A stretch of 64,000 nucleotides of DNA, taken from the NCBI GenBank assembly GCA_905250075.1, contig CAJNOP010000372.1, forward strand, positions 130,924-194,923. Reading direction: 5' to 3'. A model generated the notes under the pieces. The model was not told where the DNA came from. It worked only from the letters and a program-made list of their open reading frames with translations, and searched no databases. The stretch comes from Rotaria sp. Silwood1. Lineage: Eukaryota > Rotifera > Eurotatoria > Philodinida > Philodinidae. Both the position numbers and the translations under genes were made by a program. Positions 49,553 to 62,200 of the stretch are shown here, in pieces. Each line of letters begins with the position of its first letter. Position 1 is the first letter of the stretch.

Positions 49553-52500
49553 TTCGTTACTTTCTTCATTTTGATCATCGTCATCATCATCATCTTCTTC
49601 TTCATCATGGTCCTCGTCTTCTTCTAACTGTTGACTTTCATCATCATCTGCTGTGGTATTTTGTTCTAGAAATGAGAAAAAACAAAAGCAAAACAACAAA
49701 AATAGCAGATACAGAATGTAACTAGTCATGTTAATAACAAATTCTTGTTTTATAAGAAATTTCATTAAGAAAATGAATTACTAAATTAATTTGAGTATTT
49801 TTATCGTACCTCGCTGACGTTGATATTGTCGATAAAGTTGTTCATGAGCAGCTGACATCATTTCTCGAGCACGATTTTGATAATCAGTAACACACCAACC
49901 ATCAGCTTCAGTGCATTCAACCTCCTATAAAATAACCAGATATGTCAAATAAACAGCATTTTTTATATGAAAAAGTCAGAAATTACTTAATAAACCTTCT
50001 GATAATAGTTTATATATGGCCTATTTTCAAAACATAATTCTCAAAGAGAATATTTATTTTCTAGATAACAAAGATCATATTAAAACAAATACAAGAATGA
50101 ACTCATCGTTAATTATATTTTTACACATGAATGATTCATTTCACTTTTCAAAGAAATATCAAATCTTCTGTTTTCTGAAAACATAATTATATTCACAGAA
50201 TGCTTTAGTTTCTTTTTTTTCTCTTATCGCAAATGAATTTGACAGGGTTCAAACCAAGAATACAGAATAAAAAGATGTTTTTAGATTATGAATTTCAATT
50301 ATCTCATATATATGATTATTTGTTATCAGATCAATAGAACTTCTAGAATTCTAACATCTATGAACAATGAAATGAAAATAATTTTTTATAAGTACTACTG
50401 TAGATCGTGTCGTGTTGTCTCATTTCTAACATCAATAATGTCGCTTATAATATGATTGGACTATCACATTAAGAGGAAAACATTCTCAAGAGTAATGATA
50501 TCATATTTATAGTTGAATTCATACTTAACTATTGAATTTCCTTCCGCTAGAAAGATTACAATACGAGATGATGCATTGATCTATGTTTCATAGTCATTAC
50601 GAATAAGATACTATTTTTAGCTTTTCTTTTAGAATAATAATAAACGAGTTGATATTATATCTTACCAAAGTTGTATTGATCTATTAGACATAGTAATTAT
50701 AAAGGATTTTTTATTGTTTACTGTAAACTTTTACTTTTTGAAAAATAAATCTAATCTTTTTTTTTGTATGTTTTCAATCATTTTTCTTCTATGCATATAA
50801 ATTATTTCCTTGACATAGACGTACTCCTTTCTCGCAATTCCCTTATCAAAACTCGACAGGTGTGTTTATCAATGGCAGAAAGAAAAACACGCCTGTCATG
50901 AAACAAATTTTTCATCATTTTTTACTTTAATAAGAAAGAAAAAAAAAGTAGGAAGAAATATTTTTCTTTTCTTTACTTGGCCGTCATTTGAATGAACCAT
51001 TTGCTGTACTTCATCAAGTTGTATATCAATCAATTGATAATGAATTGAACGTGCTAATGGTAAACTTGTTCTTTTAAACATGTACATTTCTTCCTATATA
51101 TCATATTTATATATAAATATACTCAATGCTAATGAAAATTTTTTAAAACTTACTGCATAATTTTTAGTATTTGATGCTGAAATCGTAGTTGCTGTTGTAG
51201 AAATTTGTCCAGGTATTAATCTTTAAAAAATAAACAAGGGAAAATAATGGAATTACATGTAAATAAAATAACAGACGATGATCGATGATAAGCTCTTGAT
51301 GTTCTTGACTTGACAAGATTTTTTTCTGGATCAAGAACAGCACGTACACGATAATCAACAATTTGATAAATTTTTGATTTTGTATCTGAACGTGGATCAT
51401 AACCATATTTAAGCCAACAACGATTCCATGGACCATTACAAAAAAAATATGCTACATGATGAATAATGCGTTTTAAAATAACTTCAGTTATTTTAAGATG
51501 ATATAATAAACTATTTCGTGTCCATACAGGACGTTGTTCAAATAAACGACGTAATTGTGTTATTATAGATTGATCAACATTTGTATAAAGATCATTTAAA
51601 GATTTTGGACCTAAAATAAAATCCTTACATTTTTCTATGTTGTGTGCTAAAATCGCAAGTAGAGACATGTAAGACCAATCAATAAAATTTTATCGAAACT
51701 AAAATTCAAGTTTATAGTAAAATATCGAATGATTTTAAGCAAATTATATTGTAATAAATCAAAAAAACAGCGACTACTAAAAAATTATTTTAAATGTCAT
51801 AAAAATAAATCTCGCATAGTTTTTTCAAGACCGACAACAAAAAAAAATCTTGGTTTCCCACACCTGTCATCGTGAGATTATTTTGAAAATTTTGACGAAA
51901 CGAGATTAGTAAAAACTTGTAAATTGCTTTATTTTTAATAATTACCTTTGTCATTAGTTTCAGTTCTATGACAGTTTAGACATATTGTCCAATTTAATTA
52001 ACCGATAGCGCACTTCAACAAGTATATTGATTAGAATGAGAATGTTCTTAAACTGCCGCTACATTCCGCACTATTCTCTCTTTTTTCATGCATGTTTCGC
52101 CGGTTAATGGATATTCTCGAATGTTCCAACATTTTATCTAATTAATAGTAAATTGTTAGATTTATTGACATTCGAGTGCATTCTTTAAACCTAATGGAAT
52201 TGTCAATCTACCAGAAACAACGTTAATTTCTCTAATGTTATTTATATGAAGAGATTGCCTTCTTTAATGGGTGATAGAGAAAAGTTGTTTTCTGCAACTA
52301 AGCAACATCTTTATATATTTTTCATTTACAAAAAGAAAAGCAAATGAAATTCGAGACATGAAAAATTTTGTTTCTTATAATAACAATTTTTACCTGTTGG
52401 TACTGTCGTAGCATCAAATCCAATATGATGTGCTGATGATGAACGAACATTTCTTTTTGTTAATTTATTACTATTAACAGCTTGCTTTGTACGTGTAATT

Positions 52501-53036
52501 GTTGTTGCTGTACGTTTTGGTCTTGCTTTTGGTTCTGGTCGAAATGCATAATCAGTTGGATCAAAAAATCGTGAAAATATAGCTGGAATACACATTAATG
52601 GACATGGTCGTTCTAAATTTTCTTTATCTAAACATTGTCGATTTAATGCAAGACGATTTAAAAATGATTCATATTGATCATTTTTTTTAATCATTGGTAA
52701 ATATTGAAAATCAGCAAGTGATTCAAATGAATAAGATGTATCAAGAACACCAATAACATGTACTGATGTAACAACTTTTGTACGTTTATTTCGACGTAAA
52801 CGAATAAGAAGTCCAGTAGATTTATGACGATCAGCACGAAGTGGTCGTTCATAGATATTTGATGGTGTAAATGAACATGTCAGTTGTGATGTTGTCGAAT
52901 GTGTAAATACATCAACAAGACGTTGTCGTCCACCAAGTGTTTCAATAGCACGATCACAATTAACAACATTACATGGATGTTGAACTGTATAAATCAATTG
53001 AAGAGATTCAATTGGAATTAACGATGTTGTTGACAT
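49472..53036 (-). CDS. GTF3C5: General transcription factor IIIC subunit 5-like protein
   Basis: Six exons: 53036-52394, 51610-51277, 51220-51154, 51093-50977, 49924-49810, 49665-49472, giving 489 aa (human about 519). The N-terminal triple-barrel region has VQHPCNVVNCDRAIETLGG, LVDVFTH, ADRHKSTGLLIRLRRNKRTK and ADFQYLPM, characteristic of this subunit. The second part has LFEQRPVWTRNSLLYHL and VAYFFCNGPWNRCWLKYGYD, typical of the DNA-binding TFC1/GTF3C5 middle domain, then KIYQIVDYRVR. The C-terminus is an acidic Asp/Glu tail of about 50 residues encoded by pure GAT/GAA runs, as in orthologues. TFIIIC binds the A and B boxes of tRNA genes to recruit TFIIIB and RNA polymerase III. The exon 2 donor (GTCTGT) is chosen to keep frame and is the least certain join. 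An acceptor-like TTTTTTAG lies 8 bases upstream of the ATG. Confidence 0.85.
49512..49560 (-). repeat. Pure GAT microsatellite encoding poly-Asp in GTF3C5-like tail
   Basis: On the plus strand the sequence is an almost uninterrupted ATC/TCATCA run. On the coding strand it is consecutive GAT codons within the acidic C-terminal tail. It is the sort of tract whose length should vary between alleles. Confidence 0.75.
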
Positions 53037-53828
53037 ATTATATCTAAAAAAGAATTTTTATTTAGATCATAAGAAAAAAAGAAAACAATTTTTATATCAA
53101 TCAAGCAAGTGAACCAAATACAGAAGAAAAACAGTTGCACATTTATATAGTAAAAAACAATGTGTAAAAAAAGAAAACAAAAAAAAAAAAGATCAATATC
53201 TAATTTCATTTTTTGAAATTTATATTGGAATGGAAAATTGATGGAATAGATACGTTTCGAGATTGCAAACAGACTAGAGAAATATAAAAACAAAAAAAAA
53301 AGAAAAAGTATTTAATTTTCCTTAAACTACAAAATCAGTATCATTTTCAATTCTAATTCTCCATAGAAAAAACAAACATTTAATGAAATATGTTAATAGT
53401 TTCATACTATTAAACAAAAAGAAAAAAAAGTAATTCTACTTTTGAAATCGAAAGTCTTATGTAATAATCATTCATAAAAAAAACATTTAAGAAAACAAAA
53501 GTAAATGTACCGGAATAAGTACATCCTACAATGTTTATTCATACAAAATATTCTACTTTGTCAAAACTATTTTTTAACAATATAGAACTAAAAAGTCATA
53601 TCTAATATGATTATTTATATATTTTCTAATGTGAAAAATCAGCAATTTCACTGAATGCACTTCAACTTCTTTTCATACACACTTTTGCATTGTTGAATTT
53701 CTTACTAATTTCAATCTATTTATCATTTCTAAGAATAGAAAAAAATGTTTTTTTTTTCATTTTATCATTGTTAACTAATAAAATTCTTATTTTTGTTTTG
53801 ACTGATACTTACTGTTAAGAATATAAAT
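53037..53828. other. Spacer between GTF3C5-like and FkbM-like genes
   Basis: About 800 bp, AT-rich with long A runs. A minus-strand acceptor-like TTCTTTTTTAG ends at 53044, close to the GTF3C5 start. No gene recognised. Confidence 0.35.
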
Positions 53829-55043
53829 TCATTCTACAGATCCAACAAGTTTTTCTAATCCTGGACATCGACATATATCACATCTTCTAAAAGCTATATC
53901 CCATGGCCATGATTCCCAATTATCATATAAAAGATGATTAATATCATTAACTTCATATGGTTCATAATTTCTTTTTTTTAAAAAATTTAACATATCTTCA
54001 ATGTTTTTGATCATTCCACGATAATATTTAATTTCAATTAATTTTCCAAATTCCATATAAATAGCTGGAATTTCTGTACGATTAAATAATAATGATGCAT
54101 TTCCAAATGCTAATGCTTCAAAACCTTCAATATCAATTTTTAAAATAGCTCGTTTAAAAAATATTGGAAATATTGAAACTAAATCATCAAGTGTTATTGT
54201 ATCAACTTCTGCAAGTACTCGAGGTGGTATACCACGTTCATTAATAAGATTTTCAATTTTTTTTTCTGATGGTGCTAATTCATCAAGATAAGATAAATAT
54301 GAAGCACCTAAATTTTTATCAACAACATTTAATGATAAACGTTCATGTTTTATTCCAATAGCATTAGCAACAACCGTTACATGATGTTGAACATCATTTA
54401 ATTGAATTGATTTATGTAAACGTATAAGAGAATCATATAATGGTTCAACAGCAATAACATGACGATCATATTGAGTAGCTAATAATGTATATAAACCAAG
54501 ATTAGCACCAATATCAATAACATCTAAATAAATTCTATGATTAAAATTTGATTATTCTATTTTTCAAAATTTATTTTCTTTACGTGTATTTGGTAATGTT
54601 CGTAATAAACGAAGAAAACTTTTAACAACAACTGGTTCCCATTTTCCATGATCATTTAATTGTCCACTAACATGTTCATCATGTTGTGGATCATAAATAC
54701 ATATTCGAACATCATGAATATTTTCTTCATTATATTTTGTTTTTGGACATTGAAAATCCCATTCATTATCTTGTGTTACATCATAAAGTGTTATGATTGC
54801 ACCATTTGAAGTTTCATGTTGATATAATTGAGATTGACGAATATTTATTGTACGATTAAATTCAGTTGATAGAAGATGAAATTCTCCGAAAACAAGACGA
54901 GGAAAAAGACGATTTTTATTTGATACTAGTAAGTAAACGAGAAAAAACATAAACATAACAATACAATAACGTTTCATTAATTTCATTGTTTCATCAATAA
55001 GAAGTGAAGATGAACGAAGATTACGATGATATTTTAGAAGCAT
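53829..55043 (-). CDS. FkbM-family methyltransferase with N-terminal membrane anchor
   Basis: Two exons, 55043-54584 and 54523-53829, giving 384 aa. Residues 1-25 are basic and polar, then a single hydrophobic segment (CIVMFMFFLVYLLV, about 27-40), so this is a type II anchor as in Golgi enzymes. The catalytic part begins VIDIGANLGLYTLLA (SAM-binding motif I, Asp157 to Gly163), followed by VIAVEPLYDSLIRLHKSI. The FkbM signature KIDIEGFEALAFG and AIYMEFGKL come next. The C-terminus has WPWDIAFRRCDICRCPG, a cysteine-rich end. FkbM-type enzymes O-methylate sugars or other hydroxyl groups. Animal members are poorly characterised, and glycan methylation in the Golgi is a guess from topology. The intron acceptor (ATTTATTTAG) was chosen because the nearer alternative gives a stop. 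Confidence 0.75.
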
Positions 55044-56247
55044 TGAATAATTTCATATAGATTTCTGAATAGATATTTGTTACATATCCCATTAAATGAC
55101 TCATATTCTAAGCTGGTTGTCATCGTGCGTTCTCGGTCGTTCGCGTCTCTCTGTCATATACACTCATTCCTATTCGATACTATACAACGAACAAACAAAC
55201 AAATCAAAGTTCTACTTGGGCAGATGTCTCTACTTTAGAGTAATACTCTTGAACATTAAAGAGGAAAGCGACTCGACAAGTAAGATGCATCAACAGTCTG
55301 CTCATATTTAGATCAAGTTTTTTTTCCTTATAATATAATGATCATCGTGAGACTGAGGACAGTTTAGCATGATCTGTACCGATGCCATGTTTGTATAGAA
55401 CTCGATTTATACGCAAAGAACAAAATATAGACAATATTTTCAATAGATTTATTTTTATTTCTCAAAGAATATTCCCGAGAGCGACTAATAATGAGTAGTT
55501 ACAAAAGAAACAATCTCATTCTATTTTTCTTTTTTTCAAAATGAACATTGCTATTATAGTCATCAACATATTGTGATTAAGAATTTCGAATAGAAAATTC
55601 ATAACATCATCATCCACATTACATAGTTTCTGATCATCGTGCGAATATTATACAAATAAGATTGAACGAAAATTTTGTGAAACACAAACAAAGATTCTCG
55701 ATGAAAGAGAAATGTTTGAAACTTCAATTTAAATTATCATCAAAAATTACAGTTAAAAGTAAACAAATAAAAGATTATATCACAATAAATATTTTCAAAT
55801 TAACAATCTTCATCTGTATGTTATCAATCATTGAATAGAATAGATATCTCTATGTATTGATTCATTATGTTAAATGTCAAACTTGTCAATAAATATCAGA
55901 CGACAAAATAAAATAGAAATGACATTTTTGTGATTTATGTACACTATGTGTCCTACATTATCTCATAAAGATCAGTGATAAAATTCCTTAAATAACATGT
56001 TTATCGAAATAATCTTTTAAAAGACACATAAAAATTTCTTTTTTTTTTTGTTTTTTCGAGACATTTTTTGTATACTCGTGAACAAATCTTATTATAAATA
56101 TAAAGAAGCGCAGAAAAAAACACACCAATACAAAAGAAAAAAAAAAACCATTAACAAAAAAAAAACGGGAGAGAGAAAAAAGAACGTTCATTACATATAG
56201 TACAAATATAACGGAATGATTTTCAAGACTTTTTTGTTAACACTGTA
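55044..56247. other. Intergenic region
   Basis: About 1.2 kb upstream of the FkbM gene and downstream of the PHLDB-like gene, both on the minus strand. It is AT-rich with poly-A/T runs near 56040-56170. Small frames here are low-complexity. No other feature is seen. Confidence 0.4.
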
Positions 56248-59200
56248 TTAACCTTCTCCAGCGAAAGTATTTCCTTCAGCACCTGTGATAATAACATCAA
56301 CCCACATACGCATTGATTCAACTGTTGGTGCAACTAAATAATAAGGTCTTTCAATTGTTTTAACAATAAATGTTGCTTCACGTGGTTCAGGTGATCTTAA
56401 TGATATTGAATGTAAATGATCAACATAAACTTCAACAATTGATTGAAAATAAATGCAACCACGTAATTTTGTTTCTGTTTTATCTTGATAATAAAATAAT
56501 GAACGACGTTTACGATCAAATACAAACCAACGACGATTCCATGTTTTAAATTTCATTCCACCCATTTTAAGAAGAAAACCCCGACATGATGTTGATGTTA
56601 TATGAATATGTGGAGAATCTAATAAATGTCCAGCACCTTCAATATGTGCACGAAGATCAAAATCAAGTGAACGTATTGGTAAATAACGTGTTAATGGACG
56701 TTCCTGTTATTTTATTTTGTAGAATTCAAGAAAAAATAAATTAATTCAAAAAATAGATTAAAAACGTACCTGCATTCGATTTTTTTCGCGTAGTTTAACT
56801 TGACATTGAATGAGATATTCACGATTTTGAATTTCATTTACTAATTTGTGTTCTAATTCAACACGTTTTGTATGTTCATCATGACATTGAAGAAGTTCAT
56901 TATAACGTTCACGTAACTAAATTTTGTTGCAAATTTAACGAAAAGATGTTTTTTAAACAAAAAAAAAAGTTTTGCTCACAAATGTTGAATATGTAGATTA
57001 GAAAAGTCTTAGAAGATACAAACGTTAATTATGATCTAGCTGAAATATCGAAGCTTTAGAACAATTTCAGTAATAGACTTCAATAAAATCAACCTTATTC
57101 AGCTAAATTTCAAAAGAAAAATTTGTCTAAAGCTCTGAAATTTAGCCAACAACATTACAAAACAATGTTTTATTCTAATTTTCACCTCCGGACCATCGAT
57201 TTAAAACTTCAAGAAGACAAACACTAATTTTTGGAAGTACAGTCACATAGTGTATGGTAGAATAACCACAAATTCTGAGCGCATTAACTCAATCTTTAGA
57301 AGAGCACTGATTCCTTCACAGAGCTCGATTGATCTGGGTCCGAAAATTTTGAATCCGATGAACTGTACTCCATACCCCTCTAAGCTGGATAAAATATTGC
57401 CAGAAAGATCAAGGTGATCTTCGAAGATGCATCAATTCTTCGACTTCCTTATATAAAAATCGAAAAGTAGAGAAATGGAACTGTTGCAATAAAGTTGATA
57501 TCATAATTTGTATATTTATCGGCTCAAATATTTTCTACTATAGATATGTTTTATTTGTCAACGAAATTTTTATTATTAGAAAATATTTCATTATAAGATT
57601 TTCTTACTTGTTGTTCGAGAACACTCATTTTTTCAAGTTTAGCAACAGCAATCATTTCTTTGATTTCATTCAATTTTTCTTGTTCTGTATCTTTGATATT
57701 CATTCTAATATTAGATAGGAAACATTATGTATTGCATAATTTAAATGAAAAAAAAAATTACTTTGGTGATGAAATACCATTTGGATAGTTAATTGGACTA
57801 TAAAGATTTGATGGAGTTGAATGATAAACTGTTGTATTACCATTAAACCAAACACCTAAAATAATACAATAATTAACTTTTGTTTTTTTTTAATCTAGAA
57901 GAAGACTTTTACTATTAATAGATTGTTGGTGATGACCATTGCTATAAGAGTTTTCTTGTTTTGATGATATTTTATTAATTTTTTGTTCTAACTCATTGGC
58001 TTCGAATTTTTTTTGTTTAAATAATAATTTAAGTTTTTGTTTTTCTCTTTCAAGTTTTTCTTTTTCAACAATAACTTGATGTAAAATAAGATTTTGTTGA
58101 CGATCAAGATCATGTAAAGTATTCTATTATTAACAATAAAATATTTTCAATTCACAAAAAATATAAATATTTTTTTGTTATTTATTTTTTTGTTACTTGT
58201 CGAATAGTTGTATTTTGTTCAACAATAATTTGTTCATTTTGAAAATGTTCTTCAGCTTGTTCAAGTTCAGCTTCACAACGTGTTTCTAGTTCCATTAATT
58301 GAAATTCGAGATCTTCATGTTTTTTACGTGTCTCAGCAATAATTTCTTTCTTTCTAGACAACATAATCATTGATTAAATAGAACATAAAAGAAAGATTAC
58401 TAAGCTCACTTGAGAATTTTATCATCAGATGGTCGACATTGTTCTTCGAGTTCACGTAATTCATGTTCAAGTTTAAAAAGTATTTGTTGAGTATAATCAA
58501 TTTCATTTCGAATCTAACATAACAAAATAAAAATAAAAAAAAAATTGATATCTTAAAAATTAAATTTCATTTGTTGTTCTTTTTGTTTTTTTTACAGAAT
58601 TCTTTTCTGCCATTATTCGTTCAATTAATAATTGTAAATCATTGTATAAATGTCGAATTTTTTGTTGATCACTTTCACTTGCATTTAAAATTTGTTTAAA
58701 TACTAATTCATGTTCACTTTCTACCAATGCACGTTCAATTTCAAGCTAAAAAAAAAATTACAGGTGAATCTATATAACAAAAGACTGTTTTGACTTTGTT
58801 TCATGAGAGTAAAACAAAAAAAAAAAAAAGAAGAGAAAGAATTCATTCGCATACTTTTTTTTTTCGTTCACATCTGGTAACAAGCTGTCTATTCTCATGT
58901 CAACACGCGATCAATAAATTAAATGGGATAGTATAGAATGAAGAAAAAAGTCGAACTTGTCTATGTCTATCGATCTTGAAAAGAACTGATCGTTTGCTAG
59001 TAATTGCCTTATTTTGCATTTGATGATGAGAAAAAGAAACAACTGTGCATAAAAAGAACCTATTACAATGAATTTTTTTTTTCAAAGACTATTTAAAAAC
59101 CTTTTCATTTCATTTATGAATAAATAAAAGACTAGTCAATGAGTGAATAAGAACGTTTTTTTTTATATACACTCGTATTCAAACACTCATTGTCACCTTT

Positions 59201-62200
59201 ATCATTGTCGTAATCAAAGGTATCTCAATGCAGTTTGATTAAGAAAAAAAAAAACTTATCTCTATAGTTCAATATACGTTTAAATAGATGAAAGTCGAAT
59301 GTCAAAGAAAGATGAATACGATTAAAAACTTAATCGAATAAAAGAAAATTGTCACAATCGATTGTTTGTATCGATTTTTTCCACTGATGCACATCTAAAA
59401 GATAGTAGTAGGCTACATTAGACTACTGTAGAAAGAAGAAGAAAAAATGGATAACAACAGTCATCGACATCATTGCTCATATCATCAGTGAATGTAACAA
59501 AAATATAAAGCAGACAGACAGAAGCACCGTTCATCATTATTTTTTTTTCTCTCGTATTGTGTTGTATGCATTAATGTCCAACCTATCAATAATACTCTTA
59601 TACATATGCACAAAGACGTAATCATTTTTCTTCCTTGTTCTTCGACTAGTGAAGAAACAACTTGTCGTCATAGAATGAGGTTTCCTTTTAGATGAATTGT
59701 AGAAAAGAAAAGAGAAGATGGAGAAACAGATGTTCAAAAAGAATAAAACAAAAACGTACGTGGGACTTTCAAACAAAACATGATTTTTATTTTATGTAAA
59801 AATATACAAGATTTTTCATTTTCTCTTTTCTGAAGACAAACATGGATACGCAATAGGTTGAGAGTGATTTAGCCTAAGGAGATAATTAGGCAGAAAAAAA
59901 GAAATACAAAGAAAAGATCAGTTTGTTATGTATAAAAGAAATTTATTGACAGTTGCTTATATGATCTTACCTCTCTCATAGCTTCACAAAGACGGCTTTC
60001 AATATCGACAATATTCTTTTTGATAATAGTCAAATCCGTCAATGTTTTTTGATAGGTATTTTGATATTGTTTTAATTTGCCACTGTTCGTAATATCAATA
60101 GGAATACCATCGCCATCATTCTAAACAGCAATCATCCACTTCATCGGTCATCGGACAAGTATGTGAGTAAAAAAAAAAAGAAGAGAGAAATAGAGGACAA
60201 ACGGTCAATGCATGTACGTGTGAATAGAGCAATCAAGGGCAACTCCTATTTCTCATTTTCTCTTCTTTCCTGTCTTATCGGACATCACATCTACAATGTC
60301 CAACGAATAGACGAACTAGTTCAATTAGTGAATCTAATATTAATAGTGTGAGAGAGCGAGAGCACAACAAGCCTTTAGTGAAAAAGAGAATATAGAAGAG
60401 AAGATCAAAACATGCATATATGACTTCCTTTTATATTCTGGCATATGTTGGGATTCAATTAATGAAATAGAAAAAGTGACGAAACACAGCATACTTACTT
60501 CTTCAATACTTGACTTGGATGTTTGTCGAGTATCAACTGTATCGATGACAATACCAGAATCCGATGTTGGAACTTTATTATGATGAGATGGTGATAAGCG
60601 TTTTTTATACCATGATTGATCAATATGATTTGTTTGAAAATCAATTGGATAAAGAATTTTTGATGGTTGTTGATTGGATGTTTCAGCTATAGTTTTCAGA
60701 CTAGTTGCTTTACGTTGTTGAGATATGTTTTGTTGTTGCTGTTGCTGTTGTTGAAGAATAAAATCTGATCGAGACATTAATTTTTCACCTGATGGTGAAC
60801 TTGATTCAGAAGATGATGATGATGATGATGATGAAAAAGTAATAGGAGAAGATAATGATGATAATTTTTCTTCACTTTTTGGTTTAACTTGATGGCGATA
60901 TTGATTAAATGTAAGAGGTGGTTGTGCTCGTCGATGATTTGGATTACTATTTGAACAATGAGATAATAGTAAACCATTTGTAAGAATACGACGAGTAAAT
61001 GATGGTCGACGTTGATTATCTGCGGATGATTTATTTCTTGTCGAATGATCTTCATCATTAACGGGTGCACAACAAGATATTCGATGAATTGATGAACAAT
61101 CTGTCAGTGAATGATGGACACTTGGTACTTCTTCGTAATGTACTGAAATAAAGAAACAATTAGTCAGTAGTTCCTTGTGAGAATCACTCTTTGCTGATTG
61201 GAAATTTTTAAAAGAAACCAAAAATAAGTAGGCAACCTAGACAATGTTAAGTATCTGTAAAAAATTTTAACTCTATCAGATCTATTATGATTGCGAAAGG
61301 AGAGCAATAAAAGAAGCCATCTTTTTACTCTTATGACTTGAATATCTCCTATAAGAAAGCATTTGAGAATTTTGAGTGTAGCACAACATTTACTCATCAA
61401 GCTTCAAGTGTGCTGAAAATTTTAACATTTTATGGATGTCATAAAGTTCCTTTTCTTTAAGAAAAATCGATTCTTTATTATACGAAGATGAATCACAGTT
61501 CTCTCTTAGAATCTGGATATATGTTATTTTGCAAAACAATCACATTTTAGTAGACGTATTGGATGATACTTTTGCTCTCTCAGTCAGTTTCCCAAAGCAT
61601 TTTAGCGGTGATTTTTTTCAAAGTCGTGCAAAAATTGTCTGTGGATTAGCATTAGCATTCAATGAAACTATTTTATAATAATCATTAAGTACTTACTAAT
61701 CCTTCAGATAAGGATTAATATTTATGTTTTAATCTTAACATATAATACATAATTCACATAGCTCACGCGAAAAAAATTCTGTTATAAACTTATTTAGCAT
61801 GTTTCTCGAAACATACTTTTCAATCAGATAAATTGAAACTACTCTTTGAATATTTGTTCTTTAATTTTAAAACTCAAAGAGAGAGGCAATTTTTTTGTAG
61901 TTGATTCATATGTTGAGAAAAGTAAGATTTTAGATGATGAGGTTACGCTTATTTTAACACTATGTCTACTACATTAATCATAAAAAAATGAATTGAAAGT
62001 GAATTTTCCAAATTTTATTCATAGGAGACCTATGCATAGGTATTGACTTTCATTTGAAATGATCGCTGATTCTGTTTCTATTCTTGCGATGGAAGTTTCA
62101 GAGTTCTTCTGAAGGTAATCAATAGGTTTTGAATAAGCTAGAAGTTCGTTCTAGTATAATATATCAAACTGATATGTTTATCAAAAGTGTTTCTTATCAA

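Noticed and set aside
49472-49765. Reading the acidic tail frame as a separate secreted protein with a hydrophobic N-terminus
   Set aside because: The hydrophobic start is intron sequence. An acceptor (CATTTCTAG) precedes EQNTTAD, and the exon joins in phase to the GTF3C5-like gene.
51164-51436. 90-codon minus-strand frame
   Set aside because: It is an alternative frame over GTF3C5 exons 2 and 3; the correct frame gives conserved residues and phase-compatible splicing.
60163-60351. Small plus-strand frame within the PHLDB-like gene
   Set aside because: It lies in an intron, is low in complexity and is antisense to a well-supported gene model.
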